In this document: piece after piece, positions 21,966 to 33,990 of the stretch | Position numbering within the stretch: the stretch's first letter is position 1 | How the letters are laid out: each line of letters starts with the position of its first letter | From: Telopea speciosissima | Lineage: Eukaryota; Streptophyta; Magnoliopsida; Proteales; Proteaceae | Assembly: GCF_018873765.1 (NCBI RefSeq) | Contig: NC_057925.1 | Location: forward strand, 60,462,970 to 60,526,969 | Direction: 5' to 3' | DNA length: 64,000 nucleotides | The notes under the pieces: generated by a model | What the model was told of the DNA's origin: nothing | Seen by the model: the letters and a program-made list of their open reading frames with translations, nothing else | Databases searched by the model: none | Program-made: the position numbers and the translations under genes

Positions 21966-22129
21966 CTTCCCATTTTTTTTTTAGGTAAGACCAATATCGG
22001 TTATTTGACCCTTTGATTGGACTTGAGAAGGGTGAATGTTTCATTATAACTCCCATCCCATCCCGTTCTTTTAATATGAAGTCAAAAATACCCTTTCTCA
22101 TCCAACCAAGTGAATGAGTGATCAACTCT

Positions 22130-23140
22130 TGTTAGGGTTTGAAAAATTGAATACAGCCAATATGATACCGATATTAATATGTATCGGATATAGCCAATAT
22201 GATACCAATACTTAAGTGAACACGTTCCATCTTCGTTCAATACCGATACATATTGGATGCAACCAATATGATACTGATACCTAAGTCGACACATTCCGGC
22301 CATGCAAAATGACCATCTCCAACCAGGGTTTCAAAAAATTAGTGAATTGGATCGGAAGTTGTCCGATTCATATCAGAATCAGAGATTCCCTTGATTTCTG
22401 CCATTCAGGCCGATTATAGGATTATTCAGACCGATCTGAATCGGGAATCCCTGATTCCCATCATCGAATGTAAATGGATATTCGTAAATCCGTATTCGAT
22501 CCGCGTTCGTATCCGTTTACGAGAATCCGAATCCGTCCGAAACTAATCGGATACGAATATGATAATCCCCCTATCCGATCGATTATTATCCGATTCGTTT
22601 AGCAGTCTGACGGTAATAAAATATCTGAAATATAACTTTGTGTTTGTCTATCCTTTTAAGTTACCTTATTGGATTTTGTTATCTTATTTTTATAAATTTA
22701 TAAGTTAAGATAATGTGATTCTTTTTCTAGATTTGCCATTGGTTTATATATATTGTTTTATGCAATGTGATACATGGAATTACATATCTATTAAAAAATC
22801 AAAAGTAAAAAATGTAAAAGAATAAAAGACTAAGAAGAGTAGAAGAAATAATAGTTACTGAACTCTCAAGTTTCAATCCTAACCCTCTCATAAAAATGGT
22901 AAATATATCAACGAATAGTCAAAAAATCGTATTCGATCGGTATTCATATCCATTTAGGAGAACATGTATTCAAAAAATCACTAATCGAAAATTATCCGAA
23001 TCCGTCCAAAAACCGATAGGTTATTATTCGAATCCGTCCAAAAACCGATAGGTTATTATTCGAATCCGTCCGAATATAATCGGATATTAATATGATAATG
23101 CCACTATCCGACCGAATTCGTTCCGCTTACATCCCTATCG
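22130..23140. repeat. Mixed degenerate repeats, including a 32-bp tandem repeat
   Basis: 22130-22290 holds GATACCGATAC / TATCGGATATAGCC words. 22460-22620 and 22910-23140 hold ATCCGAATCCGTCCG words. Within the latter a 32-bp unit starting CGAATCCGTCCAAAAACCGA occurs at 22997 and 23029 and begins a third time at 23061. No coding region. Confidence 0.65.
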
Positions 23141-23342
23141 ATTCTTGATTTTAAACCCTGCCTCCCACGCTACACTATCATCAAGAAAACTCTTTCAAAA
23201 CAATTTAACGGGAGAAATATGGAAGGACTTAAGGAGGGAGGGCTCTCATTGAACGAGGAGTACTGGAGTAGTATTATCATTTATATCCAAAAAAAAAAAT
23301 TGTATTATCATATATAAATTTTCCCCCACAAAAAAAAAAGGA

Positions 23343-23413
23343 GCTCCCAGCGAGGATCGAACTCGCGACCTTTCGCTTACGAAGCGAACGCACTACCACT
23401 ATGCTATGGAAGC
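23343..23413 (-). tRNA. tRNA-Thr (anticodon CGU)
   Basis: A full cloverleaf can be drawn: acceptor GCTTCCA/TGGGAGC (one G-T pair), D arm GCAT-AGTGGTA-GTGC, anticodon arm TTCGC-TTCGTAA-GCGAA with anticodon CGT, variable AGGTC, and T arm GCGAG-TTCGATC-CTCGC. It is 71 nt, with no intron and no encoded CCA. The internal B box (GAGTTCGATCC) is intact. On the minus strand a run of T follows the 3' end within three bases, a Pol III terminator, and a CAA triplet lies a few bases upstream, as is usual for plant tRNA genes. It probably decodes ACG threonine codons. A neat fold with terminator argues against a SINE head. Confidence 0.93.
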
Positions 23414-24360
23414 TTTTGTTCCTAATTACAAAATTTTTTACTTTGATTTTGTCATTCTGCCCCCTGGAAGGTCTGAATGACTTCGGTTCTGGAATCTGCA
23501 CTCCCAATAAAACGTTGGACAGGTTTGGATTAGGTTGACTTAACCGCTTACGCCGTGGGTTTTGGTTGGGCCGGATAATCCAATCCGAAGCCAGCCTGAT
23601 TAAGGAAGGCTTGATTTTGGTCTAATTTGGTTTTTTTTCTTTCTGGTTTTCAGTTTTGTATCGATTTCGGTTTTGTTTGATTAATTCGGTTGGTCTGATT
23701 TTCAATCAGTTTCATGATTTGGTTCGATTTGATTCAAATTTGAATTTGGGATTTTTTTGTTAACTATGAAGGAAAGTTTAAGGGGCATTTTGGATATGGA
23801 CATTAGATAACTAGCAGTGTAGCATCTCACCAATCTGATTCTGGCTTTTTAAACCTTTGGTCTTGATCGTTGAGCATGAAAACTCAACATCACGCACCAA
23901 GCCAAACAGGGCCCAAGCCCAGTTACACAGTAAAGCTTGACCTGGTCCAAATTGGCCTGATATGCAGCTTCCATTGGGGCCCACTGTTTCATTTATTTAT
24001 AACCTTTATCTTGTCTCTGTTTTTGCTGCATTTCCAGGCCTCATTGGATCTTACCCGTTTCAGTGTCCAGTCTATACTCCTTACTTTTACCCGACACAAC
24101 CCGACCAAATATAAAAATGGCATCTTTACTCATTTAAATAAAAAAATTGCTTGATGCCTTCAAGTCTTCAACCAAACAAAGCCTTGGGTTTGTGACGTTT
24201 GTCAGTTTAAACTTTAAAGCACTAGGCCTTGTCATGTGAGGAACACCAGTAGGTGATGAGCAGAGTTTGTACAGTGTACACAAGAAAGAAAGCTTTGAAC
24301 AAGTCCATAAGGTCATCAATGGTGATTTGGCCAAAACCCAATGGCAATTTAGTAACCTGA
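23414..24360. other. Intergenic, repeat-like
   Basis: 23560-23760 is a GGTTTGGTTCGATTT-rich degenerate repeat. The remainder holds the distal promoter of the DUF761 gene and shows no gene. Confidence 0.5.
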
Positions 24361-24362
24361 CC

Positions 24363-24370
24363 CTTTAAAT
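24363..24370 (+). promoter_or_regulatory. Possible TATA box of the DUF761 gene
   Basis: CTTTAAATAG lies about 55 bp before the first ATG, giving a short 5' UTR of about 25 nt. A single match in AT-rich DNA, so modest weight. Confidence 0.45.
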
Positions 24371-24422
24371 AGAGAGAGTCATTTGAGCAGGAACACTACC
24401 TTTGTACCTTGTACAGAAAAAA

Positions 24423-25016
24423 ATGGTTGGCCCATCATATCTAAAACCTCTCCAATTTCTTAACCATCTCTCTGTGAAGACCCTTTCATTCCCAGACCCA
24501 AATTCCATGAAAATCAAAACTCTGATTCACTCTCATATCTTCAGACATTTTTGCAGACTTGTCTGTGCAGTAACCAAAGTCAAGTCCAAGCTCATTCAAC
24601 TGCTCAAGGAGAACAGACCTGACTACTACATTGAAAGCATCAATAAGAGTATAAAGAACAAGAAGAAGATGAAGAAGCTGTTTGGTTCAATTGAAGCACA
24701 CTATAGCTGGTGTTCTTCACATGTAAGACCCATGCCTATGCCTGTGACTGAGCCTTCTATGGATGGGTTCAATGCTAGTCATGCCTACTATGATTCAACA
24801 TGGGACTCAGTTTGTGAAGAAGGAATGGAGTCACAACTATCAGGTTACCTCAATTGGCTTGAAGAAAAGGTCCCTGAGAGTTCAGCAGTTGATTTTGAGG
24901 TCGATGAGATTGATCGACTCGCCGCCAAGTTTATTGCGAATTGTCATGAGAAGTTTAGGTTAGAGAAGCAAGAGTCTTACAGGAGATACCAGGAAATGAT
25001 GGCTAGAAGCATTTGA
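24423..25016 (+). CDS. DUF761 / cotton-fibre-expressed-like protein, single exon
   Basis: Encodes 197 residues. The C-terminal segment EIDRLAAKFIANCHEKFRLE KQESYRRYQEMM matches the DUF761 domain (PF05553, cotton fibre expressed protein), which ends many small plant proteins of unknown biochemical role. The N-terminal part (KIKTLIHSHIFRHFCRLVCA followed by a Lys-rich helix) is also typical. The ATG at 24423 is the first after the putative TATA box; a second in-frame ATG at 24507 (MKIKTLIHSH) fits the family start as well and could be the true one, giving 169 residues. No membrane segment or clear signal peptide. Function unknown; relatives have been linked to growth and stress responses. Confidence 0.88.
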   Translation: MVGPSYLKPLQFLNHLSVKTLSFPDPNSMKIKTLIHSHIFRHFCRLVCAVTKVKSKLIQLLKENRPDYYIESINKSIKNKKKMKKLFGSIEAHYSWCSSHVRPMPMPVTEPSMDGFNASHAYYDSTWDSVCEEGMESQLSGYLNWLEEKVPESSAVDFEVDEIDRLAAKFIANCHEKFRLEKQESYRRYQEMMARSI

Positions 25017-25980
25017 CTGTGTGAGAGGGAATACTCTGTTTCAGAAATTGGTTATAGGTTGGGTTTGATGGGTCATGGAATTGGGTTTTTCTTTACTTCT
25101 TTTCATATTATCTTTCCCCTTGATGGCTTTGGAAGAACTGTAGTTATGGGTCACTGGAAAATGCAGATTTTCAAGTACAATTGTTGAATGATCTTCCAAG
25201 GCCCTTCAGTGAATTACTTGAACTTAACAATTCTTCTTCTTCTTCAATGACATCAAACATTATAAAATCTTTTCAGTTTACGCATTCTAATCATTTGTTT
25301 TCTCAGCTTTTAAGCCATAGAAACTTTAAGCATCATGGTTGTTAACAAATAATGTTGGTGTATGGTGGTTTTCAATTTTGCCCCACAAATCATTTCATGA
25401 CTTTTTACCTTTTAGTCTCTCTCTCTCTCTCTCACACACACACATATACACAAACACACAAACACAGTGTGCAAAGATTAGAACTCACAGATGCTTATTT
25501 AATCACAAAGTTATTTCCTTTTTGTTCATATGAAATTCAAATTTGAAACCGAAAAAGGGAACTCTTTAGAATAAGGGAAGTTTGCCAATTGATGATGTCA
25601 CTCACATAATCAAGGCATGCATTATGAGGTATCATACATACATAAGAGTAACTGCTCCCTCATGTCATCCTTGGTTACATATTTAGGTGATTGGGACCAA
25701 TAATACATTTATACTTGATCAAGGCATGATCAAATGAGGAAATTGTCTCCATTCTCAGTTTCTTAGTTCAATAATTATCATATGAAGTGGTTGTATAAGC
25801 TAAGCAACCCCCCCCCTCCCCTTTAAAACACTCATTGAGTACAATTGTATATGTGAACATGATATCTTGAGATTGTATAAGCAAATCTTGAGGAAGAATC
25901 ACATGTTACGATTGGATCAAGTAGTTGAAAAATCCCCCTCGGATCAAATATGATTTCTTCAGGGTCTCAAAATTATATGG
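25017..25980. other. 3' flank of DUF761 gene and intergenic DNA
   Basis: Includes the likely 3' UTR and a compound CT/CA microsatellite at about 25418-25466. No gene is seen. Confidence 0.5.
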
Positions 25981-26150
25981 AGAAAGTTTTTCTTCACCCA
26001 CGGTGAAGGGTTCACCCACAAATCTAAGGTCATCATTACTCTCCTTATATGTTAAAAATCCAAAATACCCTTCACCGTTCCTGACACCCATCTGAAGTCC
26101 AATGATGGTTATAGGTGAAGGAATTCCTACTTCACCGTGGCTTAAGTTTG
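25981..26150. mobile_element. MITE-like element with CCACGGTGAAG ends
   Basis: The left part has CTTCACCCACGGTGAAGGG and the right part has GGTGAAGGAATTCC ... CTTCACCGTGGCTTAAG, so the ends are inverted copies. A related half occurs at about 27003-27060 (CTTAAGTTTTTCTCCACCCA then CGGTGAAAAG). Class uncertain. Confidence 0.5.
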
Positions 26151-27440
26151 GAGAAATGTATTAATAATCATCTAAGATGATTTGATTCTTTTAATTTGGG
26201 AGGACCCTTAACAAGGAAGGCAGATCCAATGGAATATGATATAAAAAAACTAGAGCCTTTAAGTTGGGTAATAGTTATCCTTTAACTACTGAGAGCAGAA
26301 GTTAATCTAGTTATGGAGGGTAGACCAGTCAATAATGCTTTTTGGAAATTGTATGAAGGTGGAGAGACACTAAAGATGCTTCTTTTATTTCTCCCAGTGT
26401 TTCTTGTGTGTTTTTTATGTTTTTTACTTTATTCCCAACTTCTTTTGCTGCTTTTATGGGAGAGAAATGAAGCTTTATTAGAAGGCAACAGGGTTCCTTT
26501 GGTCTCTTTGTTCCTCATTTATGATTTACTTTATCATAAAGTGACTGAGTGAAGCTTCTTGATAGGGTTTTTATTCTTACCCAGATGGATTTTGGTCTCA
26601 TCCTTGGTTGGTACTTGCTGTGTCTTTAAAATTTGAAAGTTAAATTTTGACAGAGATGCCAGATGCTACCTTTGGCATCTTATGTTTGAGTTCAGATGGA
26701 ACCACAAAATTCATACACAATATGCATATAGTACCTGTACTTGGAAACACTCATTTGATGCCTCTACGGACACAGGAGCATATAAAATTACCGTTCTACC
26801 CTCTATAAAACAAATTTCACATCTATGTCAATGCCCCTATGTGTGTTCTCGTTGACCCCCATGTTGATGTAGGCGTTATACGACCAGACAACAATCTCTT
26901 GCCCATTAATTAATATGTGGTTAATCACTAATGACTTCCTATGTCGCCCTATGTATATGGCTCGACGAGTGCACTCAAATGTGTGGAAGTTTTGAATTAA
27001 GGCTTAAGTTTTTCTCCACCCACGGTGAAAAGAGAATCCCTTTACCAATGGTGATGTGATGCTATGATTGGAGTCTAAGTTTATCATTAACTCCCAACTC
27101 CCTATTGTTTATGGAAAGACCTTCTTTAGTCCAATCAAAGATTCAAATGGGGTGGATAAAGAGATTAGCTCTTTGCCATGTGTAGAGAGAAACCGGGTCT
27201 TTTGCTCAGATCACCACCTAAATTTCGGCATTTCTATGGGTGATGAATGATATAAAACGAACATGGGCAGGCCCATTCGGATCGAATCGATCCCATATGG
27301 AAACTAGGGTTTATGGGTTTTTTAATCGATTTCCATCGATTTTGGATCGATTCTGATTCGATCCGGATCGGATCCCGATTCCGGGTTTGTAATCCTTGTA
27401 CCTGGCCTCTGGGATTTCGGCAAATGCCTCCCTTGTCCTC
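26151..27440. other. Intergenic before the NAK-type kinase
   Basis: Contains another half MITE (about 27003-27060), a degenerate GATTCGATCC repeat at 27290-27395 and no gene I can support. An open frame at 26313-26552 is discussed among rejected items. Confidence 0.5.
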
Positions 27441-29901
27441 CTTTCTCTCCTTCATCACAAACTCACAAAGCTGCGAATCAGAAGCTCAATGAAGAACTGA
27501 AAAGATTGACGTTTAGATATAGTAAAGACTTGGATCTTGTCCATATACCAAGTATCTGAGCTTCAATGGCGTTATTTTAGTTGCTGCACTTGCCGATTCA
27601 TCGAATCCTACAGGTACTGATTCTATTTTTTTCTTCTCTTCTTGCAAGATTTTGGCACCAAATTCGTCCAAAGACGAAGATCAGAAATTTGGTTGGAATT
27701 TTGCACCGTCCACCCCCCACCCCTCTTTTTCCTCAGCTTATGTGGATTACATTTTTCTTTAGATTGGTCGTCTTGATAATAGCGGGAAAGGATTATCTGT
27801 TTCGTATTTCTTAAGCGAGGATTTCAATACCTCTTTGTTGTGATTCCTTGATGAACTTTAAAGGATTATAGTCATTATACTGTATTATAAATCTGTAAAT
27901 AGCTCAATTTTAGGCTTCATTTTTTTGATACTATGGCAAAAATCTGATCCTAAAGTTACACTGGAAGCTTGATCTCCTTTCTATAAATGAAAGCTCAATT
28001 GTTAATTGCAGCTATATCCATTATTATGAAATTTGCGTTTTTTAACATGCATGAATGAGAAAATATCAGGAGAGGATTTCTGGATGTAGGAAGCGGAGAT
28101 TAGTCATGGAGATATAATTTGTACATAAGTACATAATTGGATGTGTTACGGGTAGGATGTCTTGTATTCTGTCGTTAAAAGTTCGTAGGGCCCGAGGGCT
28201 TGATGCCCAGAAATTTGTATCTCTCTGTTTCCCAATAAATCTTTGCGATGGGGGGCTGTTAGGGTTACTGGAATTTCTTTGTAAACACAGGCGTGAGGAA
28301 GAGAGCTTGTATAGCCCTTTCTTTATTGTTAGTGAAAATTGCTCTCATCTCTTTGTGGACGTAGGCATCTTGCCAAACCACGTAAATCCTTGTGTTGTGG
28401 TTGCATCTGATTGTTTCTCCTTTCTGTTAATTGTGTATTCTGGATCATGAATAGGTTTGGTGGGGGATGGGTATGATAAACCCTAGGTTCAAGTTAAACA
28501 TCCCTCTTACAAGATCCCAAGTAAACCCAAATAAAAAAGCCAATCTTTTCAGATGAAGATCAAACTCTGGCAATCACTCACAAACAATTAGAATAGATAA
28601 TTCTCAGAATACAGAAGAGATCCAAAGGTTGGATTAAGCACAATTAAAGAATACTCAAATCTGAAACCAAAATTCAGGAAATAGTAGAAAATCAATTACT
28701 CAGATCAGCCTCTATTTATGGTCGAGTGACACTGGGATGGATGATTCAATCCCCAAAATCTGGATCAAATCTACTATTCAGATTTAAAGTAATTAAGGAA
28801 TCTTCAGGTCTGAATTTAAAATAGGACTGAATCAGGAGAATCTCAGGAAATCAGATCAGAAGGTCTTGAATGCCCCAAAAGTTGGTGTAGATCTGATGGT
28901 CAGATCTCACACAGATGGGGTCTTAAATTTGACCGAAAATTGCTCTAAAACAGAACATCCGCAGGTAATAAACCAAAATTGTTTTTTTATAGATCAATAC
29001 CAACAGAACAATAGGATTATTAGTAGATTGTTGAAGGCTGAATTAGCATAAAACAGGGACCCAAACACAGATCAGCTATATCAGTTAAGGAACTAGAACT
29101 GCTTACTTGCAGAGAAAACAGAGAATAGAAAGAAGATAGACAACTATGGCTTTCTACCAAGAACAAGGATCAAAATCTCAGTGGCTTCCAAGGATCTCCC
29201 ACCCTCTACTGAATCTCACAACACTCCATTGAAACAAAGCTCAATTCTATTAATCATAAAATCATATGGAGCCAATGGATCTTACAAGCTATTTATAAGA
29301 AAATAAATAACAATCCTAATCTGACTAGGAAAGTAATATCCTAATTCCTAATAGCAACATAACTCAAATAGGAAACATATTTCTGAAAGGAAATAGCTCA
29401 GGCACAGGTGTGAGAGTTTAAAACAGACTAGATAACTAAAAGTAAAAGACTAACTGAACTAATGAACTAAATCCTGTAGTCCTATCCTTCTACCCATATT
29501 TTAGTCTCATTGCAATGAAAACACATGGGGTAGGCCCAAAACATACATAACCAAACCTAAGGCTTATTTCTAATAAAATAAGCCCATTTATGTGATTTAT
29601 CTGCATCAAGGTTCCAGTTTCTAGTGGATGCTTTGATCTGTACGTAGTACATGATGCATCAGAGTTTTACTTACAAAAAATGCTATTGAGAAGTTTTGAA
29701 AGAATGAGAACTTGATGTCCTTTCCAGAGATAGTACATTACAGAGCTTCAATTCATACATTATGAAACAGAATTTTGATCTCTGCATAGTACATTGCAGA
29801 GCTTCAAATGGCTACTTTTCAGCTTTTATTTTGGTTGTATTTAGTGCTTGGATATTTAATTGGCTCAACCAAAATGCAGGGCTGTCTACATTATTTTTAT
29901 C
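27441..29901 (+). other. Inferred 5'-UTR exon and leader intron of the NAK-type kinase
   Basis: Inference only. A plausible leader exon ends at 27598 in CCTACAG before GTACTG, and a plausible acceptor (AAAATGCAG) ends at 29879, leaving 22 bases before the ATG at 29902. The intron would be about 2.3 kb and contain the solo LTR at 28458-29608. The exon start is not visible. Confidence 0.4.
28458..29608 (-). mobile_element. Solo LTR of an LTR retrotransposon
   Basis: A 1151-bp block bounded by the 5-bp direct repeat AGGTT at 28453-28457 and 29609-29613. On the minus strand it starts TGATGCAG and ends CCCCCACCA, so it has TG...CA ends. A TATA motif (CTTATAAATAGC on the minus strand, at about 29288-29299) lies some 310 bp in, as expected for U3/R. 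No internal coding domain adjoins it. It is a fossil left by recombination between two LTRs; superfamily not assigned. Confidence 0.65.
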
Positions 29902-32900
29902 ATGTGGATGTTCAAGCCATTCACACAGAAGGAGCAGACTGGGTTAGAAGGCCGTACAATTGATATTGGTAATCTAAAGGTTCATGTCCGGAATGCTATC
30001 GCTGAAGGGGGGTTTTCTTGTGTTTACCTTGCCCAAGATGTTGTTAATTTGTCGAAGCAGTATGCGTTGAAGCACATCATTTGTAATGATGAGGAATCCC
30101 TGGAGTTGGTGATGAAGGAGATCTCAGTGATGAAATTGCTCAAAGGACATCCAAATGTTGTTGCTCTTCATGCTCATACAATCTTGGATATGGGGAGGAC
30201 AAGGGAAGCTCTTCTTGTTATGGAAGTTTGTGAGAAATCTCTGGTCAATGTACTTGAGAACAGAGGAGCAGGGTATTTTGAGGAGAAACAGATTCTTTCA
30301 ATTTTCAGGGATGTGTGCAATGCTGTATTTGCAATGCACTGCCAATCCCCGCCCATTGCCCACAGGTAATTATGCTTACTCTCTTAAAAAATAAATAAAT
30401 AAATAATGATTTCTTCTTTGGCAGCTGATGCTTTGTCAAGTTCCTCTTTGTTGGAGATTTGGCAACACCGAATTTTATCATATTTATGCATCAGAAAGAA
30501 TACCTGTACATCTTATGCTTTGTGAGAGTGTCTATTCGTTGCCCTTTTCATCACATGCACACACAAGACCTCAGCCTACTACGTTAGATGTTAAGAAGAT
30601 ATTACCCTATTTGGGAGCTTGATGATGTATGCTTATTAATTTTCGATTAACTGTAACGTGGCAGAGTGCTCGGAAAAAACTTCAATACTTATCTAAATCC
30701 ACTGTTTGTCTAGGTTTCTTCATAATTATTTCATTCATCTTATGCATAAATATTTAGTGAACTGAGAAAGTTAAGAAGGTAGATAAATGCAGTAAGATTC
30801 TGGCTTTACTCTTTCTGCTGATGGCTCCTTTGAAGTTTCTTACTTTTAATTTGTTTTGCTGAAAATTATATTTTTACGCGTTTCTCCTCGTTGCATTCTT
30901 CAGAGACTTGAAAGCTGAGAATATTCTTTTGGGGCCTGATGGTACATGGAAGTTGTGTGATTTCGGGAGCACATCAACCAATCACCAGCGGTTTGAAAGG
31001 CCAGAAGAAATGGGGATAGAAGAAGACAACATCAGGAAGCACACAACACCAGCCTATAGGGCTCCTGAGGTTGAAAGAATAGTCATTCTACTCTGAATAA
31101 CATAATATGATCCAGATGATTATAATGATCACTCTTATCTCTCTCTTTTTGCTTGATCTCAGATGTGGGATTTATTTCGAAGAGAAGTTATAAATGAGAA
31201 GGTAGACATCTGGGTAAGTCAAATATCTTTTAGCAGTAGGAACAATTTCAGTCCCTGGAAACTATAATTTTTGTGGCATAAGCGAGCTAAATTAATTTGA
31301 TCCATTTGCAGGCTCTTGGATGCCTCATTTACCGGATCTGCTACTTCAAATCTGCATTTGATGGAGAGTCAAAGCTGCAAATTTTAAATGGAAACTACCG
31401 CATCCCGGAATTACCAAAATACAGTCCATCCATTACGGACCTAATCCGAGACATGCTTCAAGCATATCCAGATGCCAGACCGGACATCACACAGGCAAGG
31501 GCTTTGCTTGATTGGACATTCATCTCCATGAATCTAGGTTAGTTATAGATTGTTGGTGTCTGTGGTAGTCTTAGATACGAATGGAATTGTTCTGCTTGCT
31601 GATACTGGGGGGTACTTCCTTGTGGCAGGTTTGGTTTCGTGTTAATGAGCAATTACCTATAGAGTTGCAGAACTCATTACCGGACAGGACTCCAGACATG
31701 CATCTGCAAACTGCTCACAGTGATGGTGAGGAAATTTTTCCAAAGATCAGGGAAGCTATAAATGTTGGAATATTACCTACAATTTGCTTGCAGTTCAGGT
31801 AGTACTGATGCTTTCTATCATTTCCAGGGAGCATTCCAAATTCTGCAAACAAAGCTCCTCCAATGCCTCGTAGGAGTCCGCCGCCTCCACCTTCATCCCG
31901 GGAGCAAGTTCAGAATGTATCACCAGCATCCCTCACATCCAAGGCAGGTGGAGGGGAAGGACAATTGGGTGCATTCTGGTCCACCCACCTTGTTAAAGAC
32001 TCACTAATTGTGAAGGACCAGGGTAGGTCCACTTCTAATCAAGAAGCAGCTAGCCAAAGCACATCGAAGCATGATCGATGGAGTCCAGAGAATCAACATT
32101 GTCCTGAAAACATTAGCCCTTCAAAAGAGCAAAATGTCCAATCACATACCTTACGGAGGAATATGCTTGAAAACTCCGTTAACAGATTTGAAGAGGGTCC
32201 TGAGGACTTTGAAATAAGGTTTTCATCAGATGATGTAGATCATGGTTCTGAGAGAACAAAATCATCAGTGTCTGCGAATGTAGCAACTTTCCAGAATGAA
32301 GTGTTCAACACCTTTGTAGCTGAATTCGATTCCAAAAAACTTGACTCTTTAAGTAATACTAAGAAATCAAACAAGGAAGAAGCATATGAGGTTGAAGTGG
32401 GTAAGCTGAAAGAGCAGTTGAAGCAAGCCAATATCAAGAAAGCTGAAATAACGTCCAAATATGAAAAATTGTCTTCTATTTGCCGTTTTCAACGGCAAGA
32501 AATCCAGGAGTTAAAGCAAGCTCTGTCTGTTAGAACTCTGTCATCCAACAACGATGCTCCTAAGAACCGAACTTCTGGAAATTGGCAGTCTTCCACTCCT
32601 CCGGTACTTTTTCATATACATGATTCTCCTTGTTATTTTGTTTTCTGGATTAGTCACGAATTTGTATGTTCTAATAGTTATTGTGTTGTGTTAATTCCTA
32701 CCACAGCAGAGGGAGAATATTGAAGGAACTGTGAGGGAACTCCAGCAAGGGAGTCCAGACTCCAAGCCATGGCAAGCATTCCTCGAGGAGCCCAAGCCTC
32801 AGCCTCCTGCTGTGACTTCCAGCTCTCACACTTGTGGTTTTGAAACTGAGAGTTTCAAAGCAATCCCTGACAACTCTCAGATTTCCAGAATTCCTGGTCC

Positions 32901-32982
32901 GAGGAATAGCTCCCAGGTGTTTAGTGACTCAAAGATTGTGGAAACCAAGACTGCTCATCCTGCTGGGTGGGCGGGTTTCTAG
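29902..32982 (+). CDS. NAK/AAK1-type (adaptin-associated-like) Ser/Thr protein kinase, 7 coding exons
   Basis: Coding exons: 29902-30365, 30904-31069, 31163-31213, 31312-31494, 31629-31725, 31828-32603, 32707-32982; 670 residues. A cytosolic Ser/Thr kinase of the NAK family (AAK1/GAK/Ark1 relatives; similar to Arabidopsis At2g32850 as I recall), a group known in animals and yeast for clathrin-adaptor phosphorylation and actin patch control. Kinase domain about 24-288: glycine loop AEGGFSCVYLA, Lys 57, HRD with Asp 156 (its Arg codon is split by intron 1), DFG at 174-176, APE before intron 2. The tail (289-670) has a Pro-rich stretch (RRSPPPPP, near 335), an acidic/Ser-rich middle and a coiled coil (about 505-552). 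It ends HPAGWAGF. Introns are GT-AG except intron 4, which is GC-AG. Confidence 0.95.
31495..31628 (+). other. GC-AG intron in the NAK-type kinase
   Basis: The kinase domain ends ITQ (CAG) at 31494, and the homologous continuation VWFRVNEQLP starts at 31629 after GGCAG. The only fitting donor is GCAAGG, so the intron starts GC rather than GT. CAG before GCAAG is the strong-consensus form expected of GC donors. Unspliced reading would add a short tail ending FISMNLG and stop. Confidence 0.85.
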
Positions 32983-33990
32983 TTGAAGTATTGTGAAAAC
33001 CTTTGGAGTTATATCACAGTTATCAGTTATCACTAAGCACCCATTTGGTTAGAAATGGTACAGGATTGTTTCCATTATTGCCTTTTTTAGTTATGAGTTA
33101 TAGGAAGGGAAAGAAGGAAAAAAAAAAATGTGAGAAAGGGACAGTTCTTGAAGAGATCAAGACAACGTAGCGAACAACAAATACCCAGTTCTTGCATGTC
33201 CACTTGTTGGAGAAAATGGTTTTGTTATATTAACTCCATCTTATGGGATTCTTGCCCAACCCCTTTTGATTTTTTGGTTCGTTCAGTTTAGCATCCGGAT
33301 TGACTGTATCGGGTAAATGGGACATGGCTGATGCTGATGCTGATGCTGATACGCCCGTTTCAATACTGTTTTTTAAAATAATGCTCGTGACAATTGTTTA
33401 AAATATTGGTATTGCTGGCCGTATTGGTATATAGGCCGATATCGGTGTCAGCACAAATCGGTATTAGGTACTGCCGGTATAAATTACCTAACCATATAAA
33501 TAACTAATTATTCATTCGTAAATATACAAATAATTAAATATTCATTCCTAAACATATAAATAACCAAATATTCATCCATAAGCATACAAATAAAAATATA
33601 AACCAAAGTACTTAAAAGAATAACTCCATTACGTACTAACCATACCAATAAATCCAAAATTAAAAAATCTACGGTATCAACACCAAATATATAATTAAAT
33701 GCAAGTTAGAAAAGGGTCTTATCGTCTACATCGCCATGCAACCACTACTACAGAGCAACAAATCGTTGGAGAGTCCAACATTAGGAGGGGGGAGGGACCA
33801 TCAGATACGGGCATGTCCACAATAGGGCACACAGTTATGCGGGCACACCTGCAACCATGCACACAGCGTGGGCGCAACCCAATTATAATCGTTTTGGGAG
33901 ACCCATCCCAGAACCAACTGTCCTGTTTACTAATCAGAACCAAAATTTAGATTCAAAATCGGACCAATAACTTAATCAATGAGTCGGTTC
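32983..33990. repeat. Downstream of the kinase: degenerate and tandem repeats
   Basis: 33320-33480 has GATGCTGATGCTGAT and GATATCGGTGTC-type words. 33490-33590 is a 30-bp minisatellite of about three units (AAATAACTAATTATTCATTC and variants). The remainder to 33990 is unremarkable. Confidence 0.65.

Noticed and set aside
22990-23100. CRISPR-like array of short repeats
   Set aside because: The units are adjacent without spacers, in plant nuclear DNA. It is a tandem repeat.
23343-23413. Reading the tRNA as a SINE head
   Set aside because: The complete cloverleaf is followed at once by a Pol III terminator, and no SINE body or A-tail is present.
26313-26552. 79-residue plus-strand open frame with a leucine-rich hydrophobic stretch
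   Set aside because: It begins with ATG, but I see no family, promoter or conserved domain. T-rich DNA readily yields such hydrophobic frames.
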